Shown piece by piece: positions 44,455 to 52,360 of a stretch of DNA of 64,000 nt. The DNA is taken from positions 124,001 to 188,000 of the forward strand of contig NZ_ANIJ01000025.1 of NCBI RefSeq assembly GCF_000347035.1, given 5' to 3'. Within the stretch, counting starts at the first letter, position 1. Each line of letters starts with the position of its first letter. This DNA is from Leptospira sp. B5-022 (lineage in GTDB: Bacteria; Spirochaetota; Leptospiria; Leptospirales; Leptospiraceae). The notes beneath the pieces are model-generated. The model made no database searches. It was given only the letters and a program-made list of their open reading frames with translations, and was not told the origin of the DNA. Made by a program: the position numbers and the translations under genes.

Positions 44455-44892
44455 ATGCGCAACGTATTCGCATACATAGCCGCGGCTTCCGTGGTTTCAG
44501 TTTCCGCCCCTGTGGCGGCGGAATCTTCCGAGTTGAGATTATTCCAAAGACTAGCGGTCTTTCATGACCAATTACTTTCCAGTGACGATAAAAGAACAAA
44601 TCCGAAGGGACTCTCCGGAATGGTTCTTAGAGCCAAAGAAAGTTCGGCAGAAGGAAGGATAAAATATGCTAAGTCGTTGACCTTTGCGGAATTATTGGAA
44701 AAGGCAGGTTCGAGAGAAGAACAGGAATTTTTATATTCGGAATTATGTTCTTCTTTAAAGGAATTAGCTCCCAAGTTCCAATTCTATTCTTTCTTCTGTC
44801 CTAAGACCGGAAAGGTATGGATCTCAAAAACAAAAGAAGTCCAAAATTCTTATCTAATCGATGAAAGAAAAACGGGAAAGCTGATAGGTTAA
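44455..44892 (+). CDS. Small exported protein, function unknown
   Basis: The protein has 145 residues with a good signal peptide (MRNVFAYIAAASVVSVSAPVAA, cut after VAA; written here as MRNVFAYIAAASVVSV and SAPVAA). The mature part is helical, with two Cys (ELCSSL and FFCPKTG, about 31 residues apart) that could form a disulfide. AGGAG lies eight bases before the ATG. I recognise no family. It is probably paired with the preceding gene; the product is likely periplasmic. Confidence 0.6.
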   Translation: MRNVFAYIAAASVVSVSAPVAAESSELRLFQRLAVFHDQLLSSDDKRTNPKGLSGMVLRAKESSAEGRIKYAKSLTFAELLEKAGSREEQEFLYSELCSSLKELAPKFQFYSFFCPKTGKVWISKTKEVQNSYLIDERKTGKLIG

Positions 44893-45006
44893 TATAATCG
44901 GAAAGAAGCGGTTTTCTGGGCATCTTTTCCGCTTCTTTCTGGTCCGAAAAGCAGACTTGACTCTCGACCCGTCCATTTTAAACCAGAAGAAAGTAGGACA
45001 AAATCA

Positions 45007-47136
45007 GTGGCCCAAAAGATAAAATCGCCCGAAAACCAAAGCTTAGGAAGCGGAGGAAACGGAAACAAGGGACCGATCCATATCGGTAACTCCGATATCT
45101 TTTTCGATCGAGAACTTTCCTGGGTGGATTTTAACAAACGGGTTTTGGAAGAAGCGAATGATCCTGAAAATCCGCTTCTGGAACGTCTCAAATTTTTATG
45201 TATCACCGAGTCAAACTTGGACGAATTCTATATGGTCCGGGTTGCCGGTTTGAGAAACCTATTAGCGGAAGGTAACGACGAAAAAAGTCTGAACGGTCAA
45301 AGAGCTTCCGAGATACTTACCGAATTATCCAATAAGGTAAGAAGTTTCGTAAATGTTCAATACGAAACACTGAACCATACTCTGGACCAGATGAAAGAGA
45401 ACGGGATCCATCTCATCTTAAATCCGGATGAATTAAATAAAAATGAGATAGAAGACATCAAACATTATTACAAAGAAGATGTTTCTCCGATCTTAACTCC
45501 TCTTTCAATAGATCCTTCTCACCCATTCCCTCATATACTTAATAAATCCTTAAACCTAGCTATCGTTCTCACCACAGACGATGAGAAAACGGGACTAAAA
45601 AAAGATCTGTTCGCGGTGGTCCAAGTGCCTTCCGTATTACCGAGGTTCCTACAACTTAAAGGAGAAGGTAAGACCAGAAGATTTTTTCCTCTGGAAGAGA
45701 TCATCAAACTGCATGTGGATGACCTTTTCTATGGAATGACCGTAAAAGAAGTATATCCTTTCCGAATATTAAGGGATGCCGATATCTCCATCGACGAAGA
45801 GGCTTCCGTAAAAGACCTACTTATCACCATGAAGAAGGAGATCCGAAACCGTATCTGGGGAGACGCGGTGAGGATGGACATTTACGAGGGAACTTCTTCT
45901 TTCGTACGAAATACTCTCAAGGAACTCATGGAGCTACAAGACCATGAAATTTTCGATGTTTCCTCTATATTAAATATTAGTGATACAATGTATTTTTACG
46001 GACTGGAACATACCTCCAAATTCAAGTATCCGTTCTTTCAGCAGAAAAACACTTTAAAGTTCGAATCTCCCGAGAAAATTTTCGACGCAATCAAAAAGAA
46101 AGACAGATTATTACATCACCCGTATCAATCCTTCGGCGCTATCGAAGATCTACTTAGGATCTCCAGCGAGGATCCTAAGGTTTTAGGAATTAAAATGACC
46201 TTATATCGCACAAGCGGGGATTCTCCTATTATCCAATATTTAGGTCAGGCTGCTGAAAACGGAAAACAGGTAACAGTACTTGTGGAGCTAAAAGCAAGAT
46301 TCGACGAAGAACGTAATATCAAATGGGCCCAAAAGTTGGAAGAAAGAGGGGTTCATGTGGTATACGGTGTGGTGGGACTCAAGATCCACAGCAAGATGCT
46401 CTTGATCGTAAGAAGAGAAGACGATCATCTAGTGCGTTATGTGCATCTTGGAACCGGAAATTACAACTCCACGACCAGTAAATATTATACGGATCTTAGT
46501 TTTTTTACGGTTAATAAGGAAATCACGGAAGACGTTTCGACAATTTTTAACACAATCACTAGTTACGCAAAGATGCCTTTCTTAAACAAACTGGCGGCTT
46601 CTCCCCATAATTTAAAAACGGTATTTTTAAATCTGATCGAAAAAGAAACGGAAAATGCGAAAGCGGGAAAACCCGCGCGCATCATTTTCAAAATGAACAG
46701 TCTGGTAGATCCCCATATTATATTAGCAATGTATAATGCTAGTCGAGCAGGAGTGATCATAGAGCTGATCATCCGCGGTATCTGCTGTTTAAAACCCGGA
46801 CTGCCCGGAATTTCGGAAAATATTACAGTGATCTCCATCGTAGGCAGATTTTTAGAGCATACACGTATCTATTATTTCCTTTCCGGCGGAGAAGAAAGTA
46901 TTTTCCTCGCTTCGGCAGATTGTATGCCTAGAAACTTTGAAAGAAGGATCGAGGTCTTATTCCCGATACTAGACGCTAAAAATAAGGATAGGATCAAAAA
47001 GATCTTAGATGTTCAGATCAGGGATAATGTAAAGGCAAGACTCCTTTCTTCGGACGGGATCTATCGGAAAAGGGAAAGAGTAGAAGGCGAAAAGCCGGTG
47101 GATAGCCAGATCGAAAGAATGAACTTCGCGGAATAA
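45007..47136 (+). CDS. ppk1: Polyphosphate kinase 1
   Basis: Ppk1 makes inorganic polyphosphate from ATP. The 709 residues show the N-terminal domain with IFFDRELSWVDFNKRVL (near 25-41) and the catalytic region with GIKMTLYRTSGDSP. The phosphorylated His lies in VGLKIHSKMLLIVRR and the second His in GRFLEHTRIYYF. SADCMPRNFERRIEVLFP also matches. The start is GTG at 45007. Three bases separate it from the FAD oxidase gene. The protein is complete, with no odd features. Confidence 0.95.
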   Translation: MAQKIKSPENQSLGSGGNGNKGPIHIGNSDIFFDRELSWVDFNKRVLEEANDPENPLLERLKFLCITESNLDEFYMVRVAGLRNLLAEGNDEKSLNGQRASEILTELSNKVRSFVNVQYETLNHTLDQMKENGIHLILNPDELNKNEIEDIKHYYKEDVSPILTPLSIDPSHPFPHILNKSLNLAIVLTTDDEKTGLKKDLFAVVQVPSVLPRFLQLKGEGKTRRFFPLEEIIKLHVDDLFYGMTVKEVYPFRILRDADISIDEEASVKDLLITMKKEIRNRIWGDAVRMDIYEGTSSFVRNTLKELMELQDHEIFDVSSILNISDTMYFYGLEHTSKFKYPFFQQKNTLKFESPEKIFDAIKKKDRLLHHPYQSFGAIEDLLRISSEDPKVLGIKMTLYRTSGDSPIIQYLGQAAENGKQVTVLVELKARFDEERNIKWAQKLEERGVHVVYGVVGLKIHSKMLLIVRREDDHLVRYVHLGTGNYNSTTSKYYTDLSFFTVNKEITEDVSTIFNTITSYAKMPFLNKLAASPHNLKTVFLNLIEKETENAKAGKPARIIFKMNSLVDPHIILAMYNASRAGVIIELIIRGICCLKPGLPGISENITVISIVGRFLEHTRIYYFLSGGEESIFLASADCMPRNFERRIEVLFPILDAKNKDRIKKILDVQIRDNVKARLLSSDGIYRKRERVEGEKPVDSQIERMNFAE

Positions 47137-47138
47137 AT

Positions 47139-48557
47139 ATGAGTATCAGCCAGGAAAATAAAAATAAACTCAAATCCCTATTGGGAGAAGATAGGGTTTT
47201 TTTCAAAGATGAAACCCGGATGGATCAGGCTACATTCCTTTCTTTCGGAACGGATAGAACAAAAGTATATGTTCCGGATTACGAAATTCTAACATTCCCC
47301 AAAAACACAAAAGAAGTCTCGGAGATCGTAAAATACGCATTCGAGAACGATATTAAGATCGTGCCTTCCGGAGGAAGAACAGGTTACGCAGGCGGAGCAG
47401 TGGCTAAATCGGGAGAGATAGTAATCTCTCTCTCCAAGATGGATCAAGTTTTGGATTTCGATCCATTTTTCGGCTCCTTAACCGTTCAGGCGGGTATGAT
47501 CACTAAAAATCTCCACAAGGAAGCGGAAGAAAGAGGTTTTTATTTCCCGGTAGATTTTGCTGCCACAGGTTCTTCTCATATAGGCGGAAATATTGCGACT
47601 AATGCAGGTGGAGTAAGAGTCGTTCATTACGGACTGATCCGCCAATGGGTCTTAGGTCTCAAAGTGGTCACTGGAACGGGAGAAATCCTGGAATTTAACG
47701 GTGAGATCCTTAAAAATAATACCGGCTACGATCTAAAACATCTTTTCATCGGTTCCGAAGGAACATTAGGGATCATCACGGAATGTACCTTAAAACTCAC
47801 CAAAAAACCCGCAGACAACCGTATACTTTTCACCGCGGTGCCGGATTTCCCTTCTATATTAGAATTATTTAAAGAAACTCATAATATGTCCCTGCCTATT
47901 TTGGCCTTCGAGTTTTTGACCAAATATTGTTTGGATAAGGTGATGGATCACCTTCATGTCCCGGATCCTTTTTCAGAGGTAAGTCCATATTACGTTTTAA
48001 TGGAGTTCGAGATAACCGAAGAATCGGATGATGAAAAATTATTCTCCTTTTTGGAGACCATTTTAGAAAAAGGTTATGTTACCGATGGAAGCTTAGCCCA
48101 AAATTCCAGACAAGCCGAAACCTTTTGGAAATACAGAGAAGGAATCAGCGAATCCATTTCCATCGATTATACCGTTCACAAAAACGATATCTCTCTTCCT
48201 CTTCGGAACATGAACGCATTTTTGGAAGATATGCAGGGCTTACTTTCTTCCAAGTATCCGGGTTTCGAGATCGCACTTTTCGGTCATATAGGCGACGGGA
48301 ACCTTCATTTAAACATCGTAAAACCGAAAGATCTTTCCGATGTGGAGTTTTTCTCCCAATGTAAGAAGGTGGATCCTTCCATGTTCGAACTATTACAAAA
48401 ACATCATGGATCCATTAGCGCCGAACATGGGATCGGTCTTTTAAAAAAGGACTTTTTACATTTCTCCCGCTCTTCCGCCGAAATAGAAGTAATGAGGATG
48501 ATCAAAAAGGCCTTGGACCCAAAAAATCTTTTAAATCCGGGGAAAATTCTCCCGTAA
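47139..48557 (+). CDS. FAD-linked oxidase (GlcD / D-2-hydroxyacid dehydrogenase type)
   Basis: The protein (472 residues) has the PCMH FAD-binding domain with VPSGGRTGYAGGAV (near 72-85) and the HIGGNIATNAGGVRVVHYG block (near 147-165). The C-terminal oxidase domain has FGHIGDGNLHLNI and SAEHGIGLLKK. It belongs to the D-lactate / glycolate / D-2-hydroxyglutarate dehydrogenase family, and the exact 2-hydroxyacid cannot be told. No GlcE/GlcF partners are present, so a soluble D-2-hydroxyglutarate- or D-lactate-type enzyme is more likely. It is three bases after ppk1. Confidence 0.9.
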   Translation: MSISQENKNKLKSLLGEDRVFFKDETRMDQATFLSFGTDRTKVYVPDYEILTFPKNTKEVSEIVKYAFENDIKIVPSGGRTGYAGGAVAKSGEIVISLSKMDQVLDFDPFFGSLTVQAGMITKNLHKEAEERGFYFPVDFAATGSSHIGGNIATNAGGVRVVHYGLIRQWVLGLKVVTGTGEILEFNGEILKNNTGYDLKHLFIGSEGTLGIITECTLKLTKKPADNRILFTAVPDFPSILELFKETHNMSLPILAFEFLTKYCLDKVMDHLHVPDPFSEVSPYYVLMEFEITEESDDEKLFSFLETILEKGYVTDGSLAQNSRQAETFWKYREGISESISIDYTVHKNDISLPLRNMNAFLEDMQGLLSSKYPGFEIALFGHIGDGNLHLNIVKPKDLSDVEFFSQCKKVDPSMFELLQKHHGSISAEHGIGLLKKDFLHFSRSSAEIEVMRMIKKALDPKNLLNPGKILP

Positions 48558-48562
48558 GAACA

Positions 48563-48919
48563 ATGAAAAAGAGACTTTCCGGTTTTTTTAGGTTTCTAAC
48601 CGTAATTACCTGGATCGTATTTGCGGGTCTAAGTTATATAAAATCGGAACCCGAAGTCTGGATCCCGACTTATCTAACAGTCAGTCTGTTGTATTCCACG
48701 GAATGGTATTCCTTTTTTCACGATCAGGGTAGGAGAATATTAATCGCCGGATTAGGAAAATCGGTCGGCATTGGATACTTTGTCTGGGGATTCTACAATT
48801 TTTTAGACAATCCTAAGCCGGACCTATATTCCGAAACTTTCAAAAATAGTATAGGACTTGCGTTATCAGCCATCTGGCTTTTTTTATTACCTGTTTTTCA
48901 GGGGAAAAATCGAGCATGA
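48563..48919 (+). CDS. Small membrane protein, function unknown
   Basis: The protein has 118 residues with four hydrophobic segments (near 8-24, 32-48, 60-80 and 95-112), no motif and a basic N-terminus. It follows the FAD oxidase by five bases and overlaps the acyltransferase gene by four bases (ATGA), so it lies within an operon of four genes. Such a position suggests an envelope-lipid role by association only. No family recognised. Confidence 0.65.
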   Translation: MKKRLSGFFRFLTVITWIVFAGLSYIKSEPEVWIPTYLTVSLLYSTEWYSFFHDQGRRILIAGLGKSVGIGYFVWGFYNFLDNPKPDLYSETFKNSIGLALSAIWLFLLPVFQGKNRA

Positions 48920-49626
48920 AGATCGCAATCTCCTCATTCCTCGCTACGTTAATATTAAAATTTATTTATATGACTGTCCGATGGACCAAGATCCATGTTC
49001 CGAAGAAGTCGGAAGAGTTACTTTTACAAAAAAGAGGATTTGTTCTCGCACTTTGGCACAATCAAATTCCATTCATTATAGATTTCACGTATAAATTTTA
49101 CGTGAAACGTTACGGTTTGGAAGTAATCCCTATGGCGTCCCAATCCAAGGATGGAGAATTGATAACCAGAGTGATAGCTCATTTCGGGATGAAACCAAAA
49201 AGAGGTTCCAGTAAAAAAGGAGGGGCCGCCGCATTAAAGGCTTTGGTCCAAGACGCAAGGAAAGGAAGTATTAGTCTAATCACTCCCGACGGTCCTACCG
49301 GTCCGGTTTATACTCTTAAACCAGGGATCGTTCAATTGGCGTCCATGACAGGGTTTCCAATACTATCCTACTTCGCTAAATACGATCATTATAGGATCGT
49401 ACAAAGTTGGGACAGGACGCCTGTTCCAAAATTATTCTCAAAAGCGGAGTTTTTTATATCGGAACCTTTTTATGTTCCGAAATTAAAGGGAGAAAAAGAA
49501 CTGGAAGTTTGGAGAAAAAAACTCGAAACGTTTATGTTGGATCAAGTAGGTATCTCCCGACAATATGCGGAAAGTTTAAGGGAAGAAGTGAAACTTGCTG
49601 CGGAAAATAAAAGAAAGGCAAAGTAA
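48916..49626 (+). CDS. DUF374 lysophospholipid acyltransferase-family protein
   Basis: The 236-residue protein has one N-terminal hydrophobic segment. The acyltransferase-like LALWHNQIPFI (near 45-55) provides a His as in the LPLAT fold. The DUF374 hallmark ITPDGPTGPVYTLKPGIVQLA (near 118-138, split as ITPDGPTGP and VYTLKPGIVQLA) follows, and RGSSKKGGAAALKAL precedes it. DUF374 proteins are thought to be membrane acyltransferases acting on lipid or LPS intermediates; the substrate is unproven. It ends the ppk1-oxidase-membrane protein operon. Confidence 0.85.
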   Translation: MKIAISSFLATLILKFIYMTVRWTKIHVPKKSEELLLQKRGFVLALWHNQIPFIIDFTYKFYVKRYGLEVIPMASQSKDGELITRVIAHFGMKPKRGSSKKGGAAALKALVQDARKGSISLITPDGPTGPVYTLKPGIVQLASMTGFPILSYFAKYDHYRIVQSWDRTPVPKLFSKAEFFISEPFYVPKLKGEKELEVWRKKLETFMLDQVGISRQYAESLREEVKLAAENKRKAK

Positions 49627-49642
49627 AATTATAAATTCTTAA

Positions 49643-50287
49643 TTAAGCAGCCCTTAATCTGTAAAAACTCCAATGAACTATAAAGATCCTGGACATTAAT
49701 AAATATAAAGCCTTCCCGTTTTGCTTGGATTCCACTGCCGATTCGAAAGCGGAGATCAATTCCTTTAAAATTTCCCTTTCACCTAAATCCGAAACCTGTG
49801 CCAAATCGATAGAAGATAAATTTTCATCTTCGGGAAATCTAAGGTCGTTCGACTCTAAAAGTATTTCTAAAAGTTTTTCCGCCTCTATGAGTATGGATTC
49901 TACGGTCTTATCCGGCTCTTCCGGTCCATTCAATAATGAATAGATTCCGTCCGATAATTCTAAAATCAAATCGCCGATCGCAGAATCCTCTCCGTTCTCG
50001 AACGTATGATTGACCTCGTCCAGTTTAGCTCTTAATAAGGATCTTACTTGTGAGAAGGAGTTTGCAGCATATTTCATTTCTCCTTCGTCCATAGATTCCT
50101 CGAAACCCTGTAGCCAATCAGGCCCAGTAGGCTCGAAGTCGTCCCAATCCGCCCATAATGACTCGCAAGCCAAAAAAACTTGATCCGTAGTACTTCCAAC
50201 ATGTTTATAAGTGGATACTACTACTGCGAGACGAGCCAGAGCTTCGGACCATTCCGTTTCTCGGATCTCCATCATGCCGTATACCAT
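49643..50287 (-). CDS. Acidic helical protein, function unknown
   Basis: The protein has 214 residues, is strongly acidic and soluble, with no signal peptide. It is predicted mainly helical, with a run of Leu/Glu near 120-150 (SILIEAEKLLEILLE). No Cys or metal motif is present. It converges on the acyltransferase gene 16 bases away, and the nearest gene upstream is a response regulator 152 bases off. A second ATG pair at 50275/50272 is an equally good start. I do not recognise it; a coding role is supported only by its length and composition. Confidence 0.6.
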   Translation of the reverse strand: MVYGMMEIRETEWSEALARLAVVVSTYKHVGSTTDQVFLACESLWADWDDFEPTGPDWLQGFEESMDEGEMKYAANSFSQVRSLLRAKLDEVNHTFENGEDSAIGDLILELSDGIYSLLNGPEEPDKTVESILIEAEKLLEILLESNDLRFPEDENLSSIDLAQVSDLGEREILKELISAFESAVESKQNGKALYLLMSRIFIVHWSFYRLRAA

Positions 50288-50439
50288 ACACTAGTAACAA
50301 TCCGATGAAAGCAAGTTTCCCTATTATTCCGTATTAACTAACTTTTTATTCCAAGCTCTTAAAAAACTAAACTTTCCGTGTCACAAAAACTAATGCGTAT
50401 TGTCGCAGTAAAATTAGACCATTCGGATTAGTTATCTTT

Positions 50440-51057
50440 TTAGAAACGCGAATACTTACGTACCAGGTCCACTCTTGAGTTTACTTGTAACTTTTTGAAA
50501 ATACTTTTGATCTGTATCCGCACAGTACCTTCTTTCGTTCCAAAGTTACGCGCGATTTCCTTGGTCCTATAACCGTTGATGATATGATTCAGAATCTCCT
50601 TTTCTCTCGGAGTTAACGAATGGGTTTCCTTTGTCGGAGATTTCCTGAAAAAAGAAATCACTTTGGCTGCCGCACCTGGAGAAAGTATCCCGCCTTCTCT
50701 CATCACCATTCTCGCTACTTCTTTTATATCTTTCAGATCTTTTTTCAAAACAAATCCTACTGCGCCAGCTTTCATTGCCTGTATCAAAGCATCGTCCGTA
50801 TCTAACGTAGAAAGCATAATGTATTTGGGATCGTTGTCAAAATCGGATCTCTCTTTAATATAATCGATCCCGGATTTACCCGGAAGGATCACATCCATAA
50901 ATACAAGATCAAATTTTTTTTGGTGACTTTGTGATAAGTCCTCGGTAGAAGAAAAAACTTCCACTTTGTCCACCTCTTCCATCACTGAGAGAGTGTTTGC
51001 GCAGTTCAGAGCAAACTCGGAATTGTCTTCAACTATAGCGATTTTTACTTTTTCCAT
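50440..51057 (-). CDS. NarL/LuxR-type response regulator
   Basis: The protein (205 residues) has a receiver domain with VEDN (9-12), phosphorylation Asp55 in FMDVILPG and Lys near 105 (VLKKDLKD). It is followed by a LuxR helix-turn-helix with LTPREKEILNHIINGYRTKEIA (near 145-165, split as LTPREKEILNHI and INGYRTKEIA) and GTVRIQIKSIFKKL as recognition helix. It binds DNA as a dimer. No kinase gene is adjacent, so it is orphan; the kinases at 52361, 54726 or 38632 are possible partners. Confidence 0.9.
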   Translation of the reverse strand: MEKVKIAIVEDNSEFALNCANTLSVMEEVDKVEVFSSTEDLSQSHQKKFDLVFMDVILPGKSGIDYIKERSDFDNDPKYIMLSTLDTDDALIQAMKAGAVGFVLKKDLKDIKEVARMVMREGGILSPGAAAKVISFFRKSPTKETHSLTPREKEILNHIINGYRTKEIARNFGTKEGTVRIQIKSIFKKLQVNSRVDLVRKYSRF

Positions 51058-51397
51058 TTTTATCCGCCAACCGGCCCCTTGTATTACGGTTTTTGATTCT
51101 AATTTCTATATTCGTTTTTCAAAAAACTCGGACGAAGTTAGGTAGATTTTTTTTAATTTTATAGAATGTGATAAGGAGCAAGAGTTGATCCTTATTTTCC
51201 GGAACGATATTATCCGGAATTTTTTTAAATTTTTTCGAATTATAGTGTCTGTCTTTTGTATTTGAGAGATAAATTTTCCAAACGTTAAAACAGCAATAGA
51301 TCTCATTAGTTAATAATTTATTTCTAAACAAACTTCCTTTTTGACACTACAATCCTTCTCCCCTATTTAAAGAGATGAAGGTCAGGAGTATTAATTT
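51058..51397. other. 340-base AT-rich intergenic region
   Basis: The hydrolase gene ends at 51398 on the minus strand and the response regulator starts at 51057, so this gap carries the regulator's minus-strand promoter and leader. The sequence is unusually AT-rich. Several short frames (for example 51106-51331 on the minus strand) look accidental: biased composition and no ribosome site. One good promoter-like pair points the other way and is listed separately (51341-51369). I see no strong hairpin or known RNA. Confidence 0.6.
51341..51369 (+). promoter_or_regulatory. Sigma-70-like promoter with no plus-strand gene behind it
   Basis: TTGACA (51341-51346), a 17-base spacer and TATTTA (51364-51369) match a bacterial housekeeping promoter well. 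It points toward the 3' end of the minus-strand hydrolase gene, and the next plus-strand gene starts about 990 bases away. It could drive an antisense or small RNA, or be fortuitous in AT-rich DNA. Confidence 0.45.
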
Positions 51398-52291
51398 TTA
51401 AAGCCAAGAATTGATCTTTTCCGCGACTTCTTTAGGTCTTTCCATATGGAGAGCGTGTTTCGAATGCGGGATCCACACCAATTTACTTTTCTTTAAATAT
51501 GAATGTAACTTTTTAATCATAGGAGGATCGGTGATCGGGTCTTCCGTTCCGGAGATGATCAAGGTCTTTTGGGAAACTGCAGAAAGTTTTTTACCTAGAA
51601 AAATTTCCTTCTCCCTATCCAGAGTATTCTCCGTTAAATATCGGTGAGCCAGATTATTCCACTGACTTAAGAGCGCTCTTTTTGCGAAACCTCCTAACTC
51701 CGGAACATTCTCCTGATATAATGCGGTAAGAAGTCTTTCTATTTCTTCCGTTTTAGAAGGGAAAAGTAATTTCCTCATTTCGTCTCTTTGCGGATGAGGG
51801 ATACCGCCGGGAGAAAGTAGCACAAGTCTCTGCACCCTTTTTTCTTTTTCCGAATCACGTATGGCGATCATCATCGCGATCAGAGATCCCATGGAATGTC
51901 CGGAAAGTACCAGATCGTTTAACGCCAGTTTGCGGATCGAACTGTAAAGAAGGTCCGCGAATATGTCCACTTGGTACAAATATTTCACTTTAGGAAGAGG
52001 GCTGAATCCGAAACCTGGAATATCCGGTACCAAAAGATTGAAGTCATTTCGTAAAAATGGAGCCAGTCTCCTAAAACCTGTGGCAGAATCTAGAAGTCCG
52101 TGGATGAAAAAAAGAGTTTTATCGGAACCTTGGGCAGAAGGCCTCTTCAAAAAGAAAATTTTGTGTCCGCCGAGGTCTACATGGAGGCGCTGAAAACCCA
52201 GCTCCTTCTCCATAAATCGAATTTTTTGCCTGGTATAATTTCGAAGAAAAAGTTCGTATACAAAATCCATAGATTGGGCCAATGATTCCAT
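51398..52291 (-). CDS. Alpha/beta hydrolase
   Basis: The 297-residue enzyme has the alpha/beta-hydrolase core: FIHGLLDSATGF with the oxyanion hole (near 75-86), the nucleophile Ser in LSGHSMGSLIA (near 140-150), Asp in SGTEDPITDP (near 243) and His in HSKHALHMERP (near 275-285). It has no signal peptide. The substrate is not evident; lipases, esterases and C-C hydrolases share this pattern. It diverges from the histidine kinase at 52361 with 69 bases between, so their promoters share the gap. Confidence 0.85.
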   Translation of the reverse strand: MESLAQSMDFVYELFLRNYTRQKIRFMEKELGFQRLHVDLGGHKIFFLKRPSAQGSDKTLFFIHGLLDSATGFRRLAPFLRNDFNLLVPDIPGFGFSPLPKVKYLYQVDIFADLLYSSIRKLALNDLVLSGHSMGSLIAMMIAIRDSEKEKRVQRLVLLSPGGIPHPQRDEMRKLLFPSKTEEIERLLTALYQENVPELGGFAKRALLSQWNNLAHRYLTENTLDREKEIFLGKKLSAVSQKTLIISGTEDPITDPPMIKKLHSYLKKSKLVWIPHSKHALHMERPKEVAEKINSWL

Positions 52292-52360
52292 CTCTAGTCG
52301 AATCTAGCAAGGAATCCAAATCAATTTTATGATCTGGAATTCCGATATTATATACAATTC

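Noticed and set aside
51106..51331. Short minus-strand frames in the AT-rich gap before the response regulator
   Set aside because: Composition-driven Ile/Lys/Phe-rich frames without a ribosome site; more likely leader DNA.
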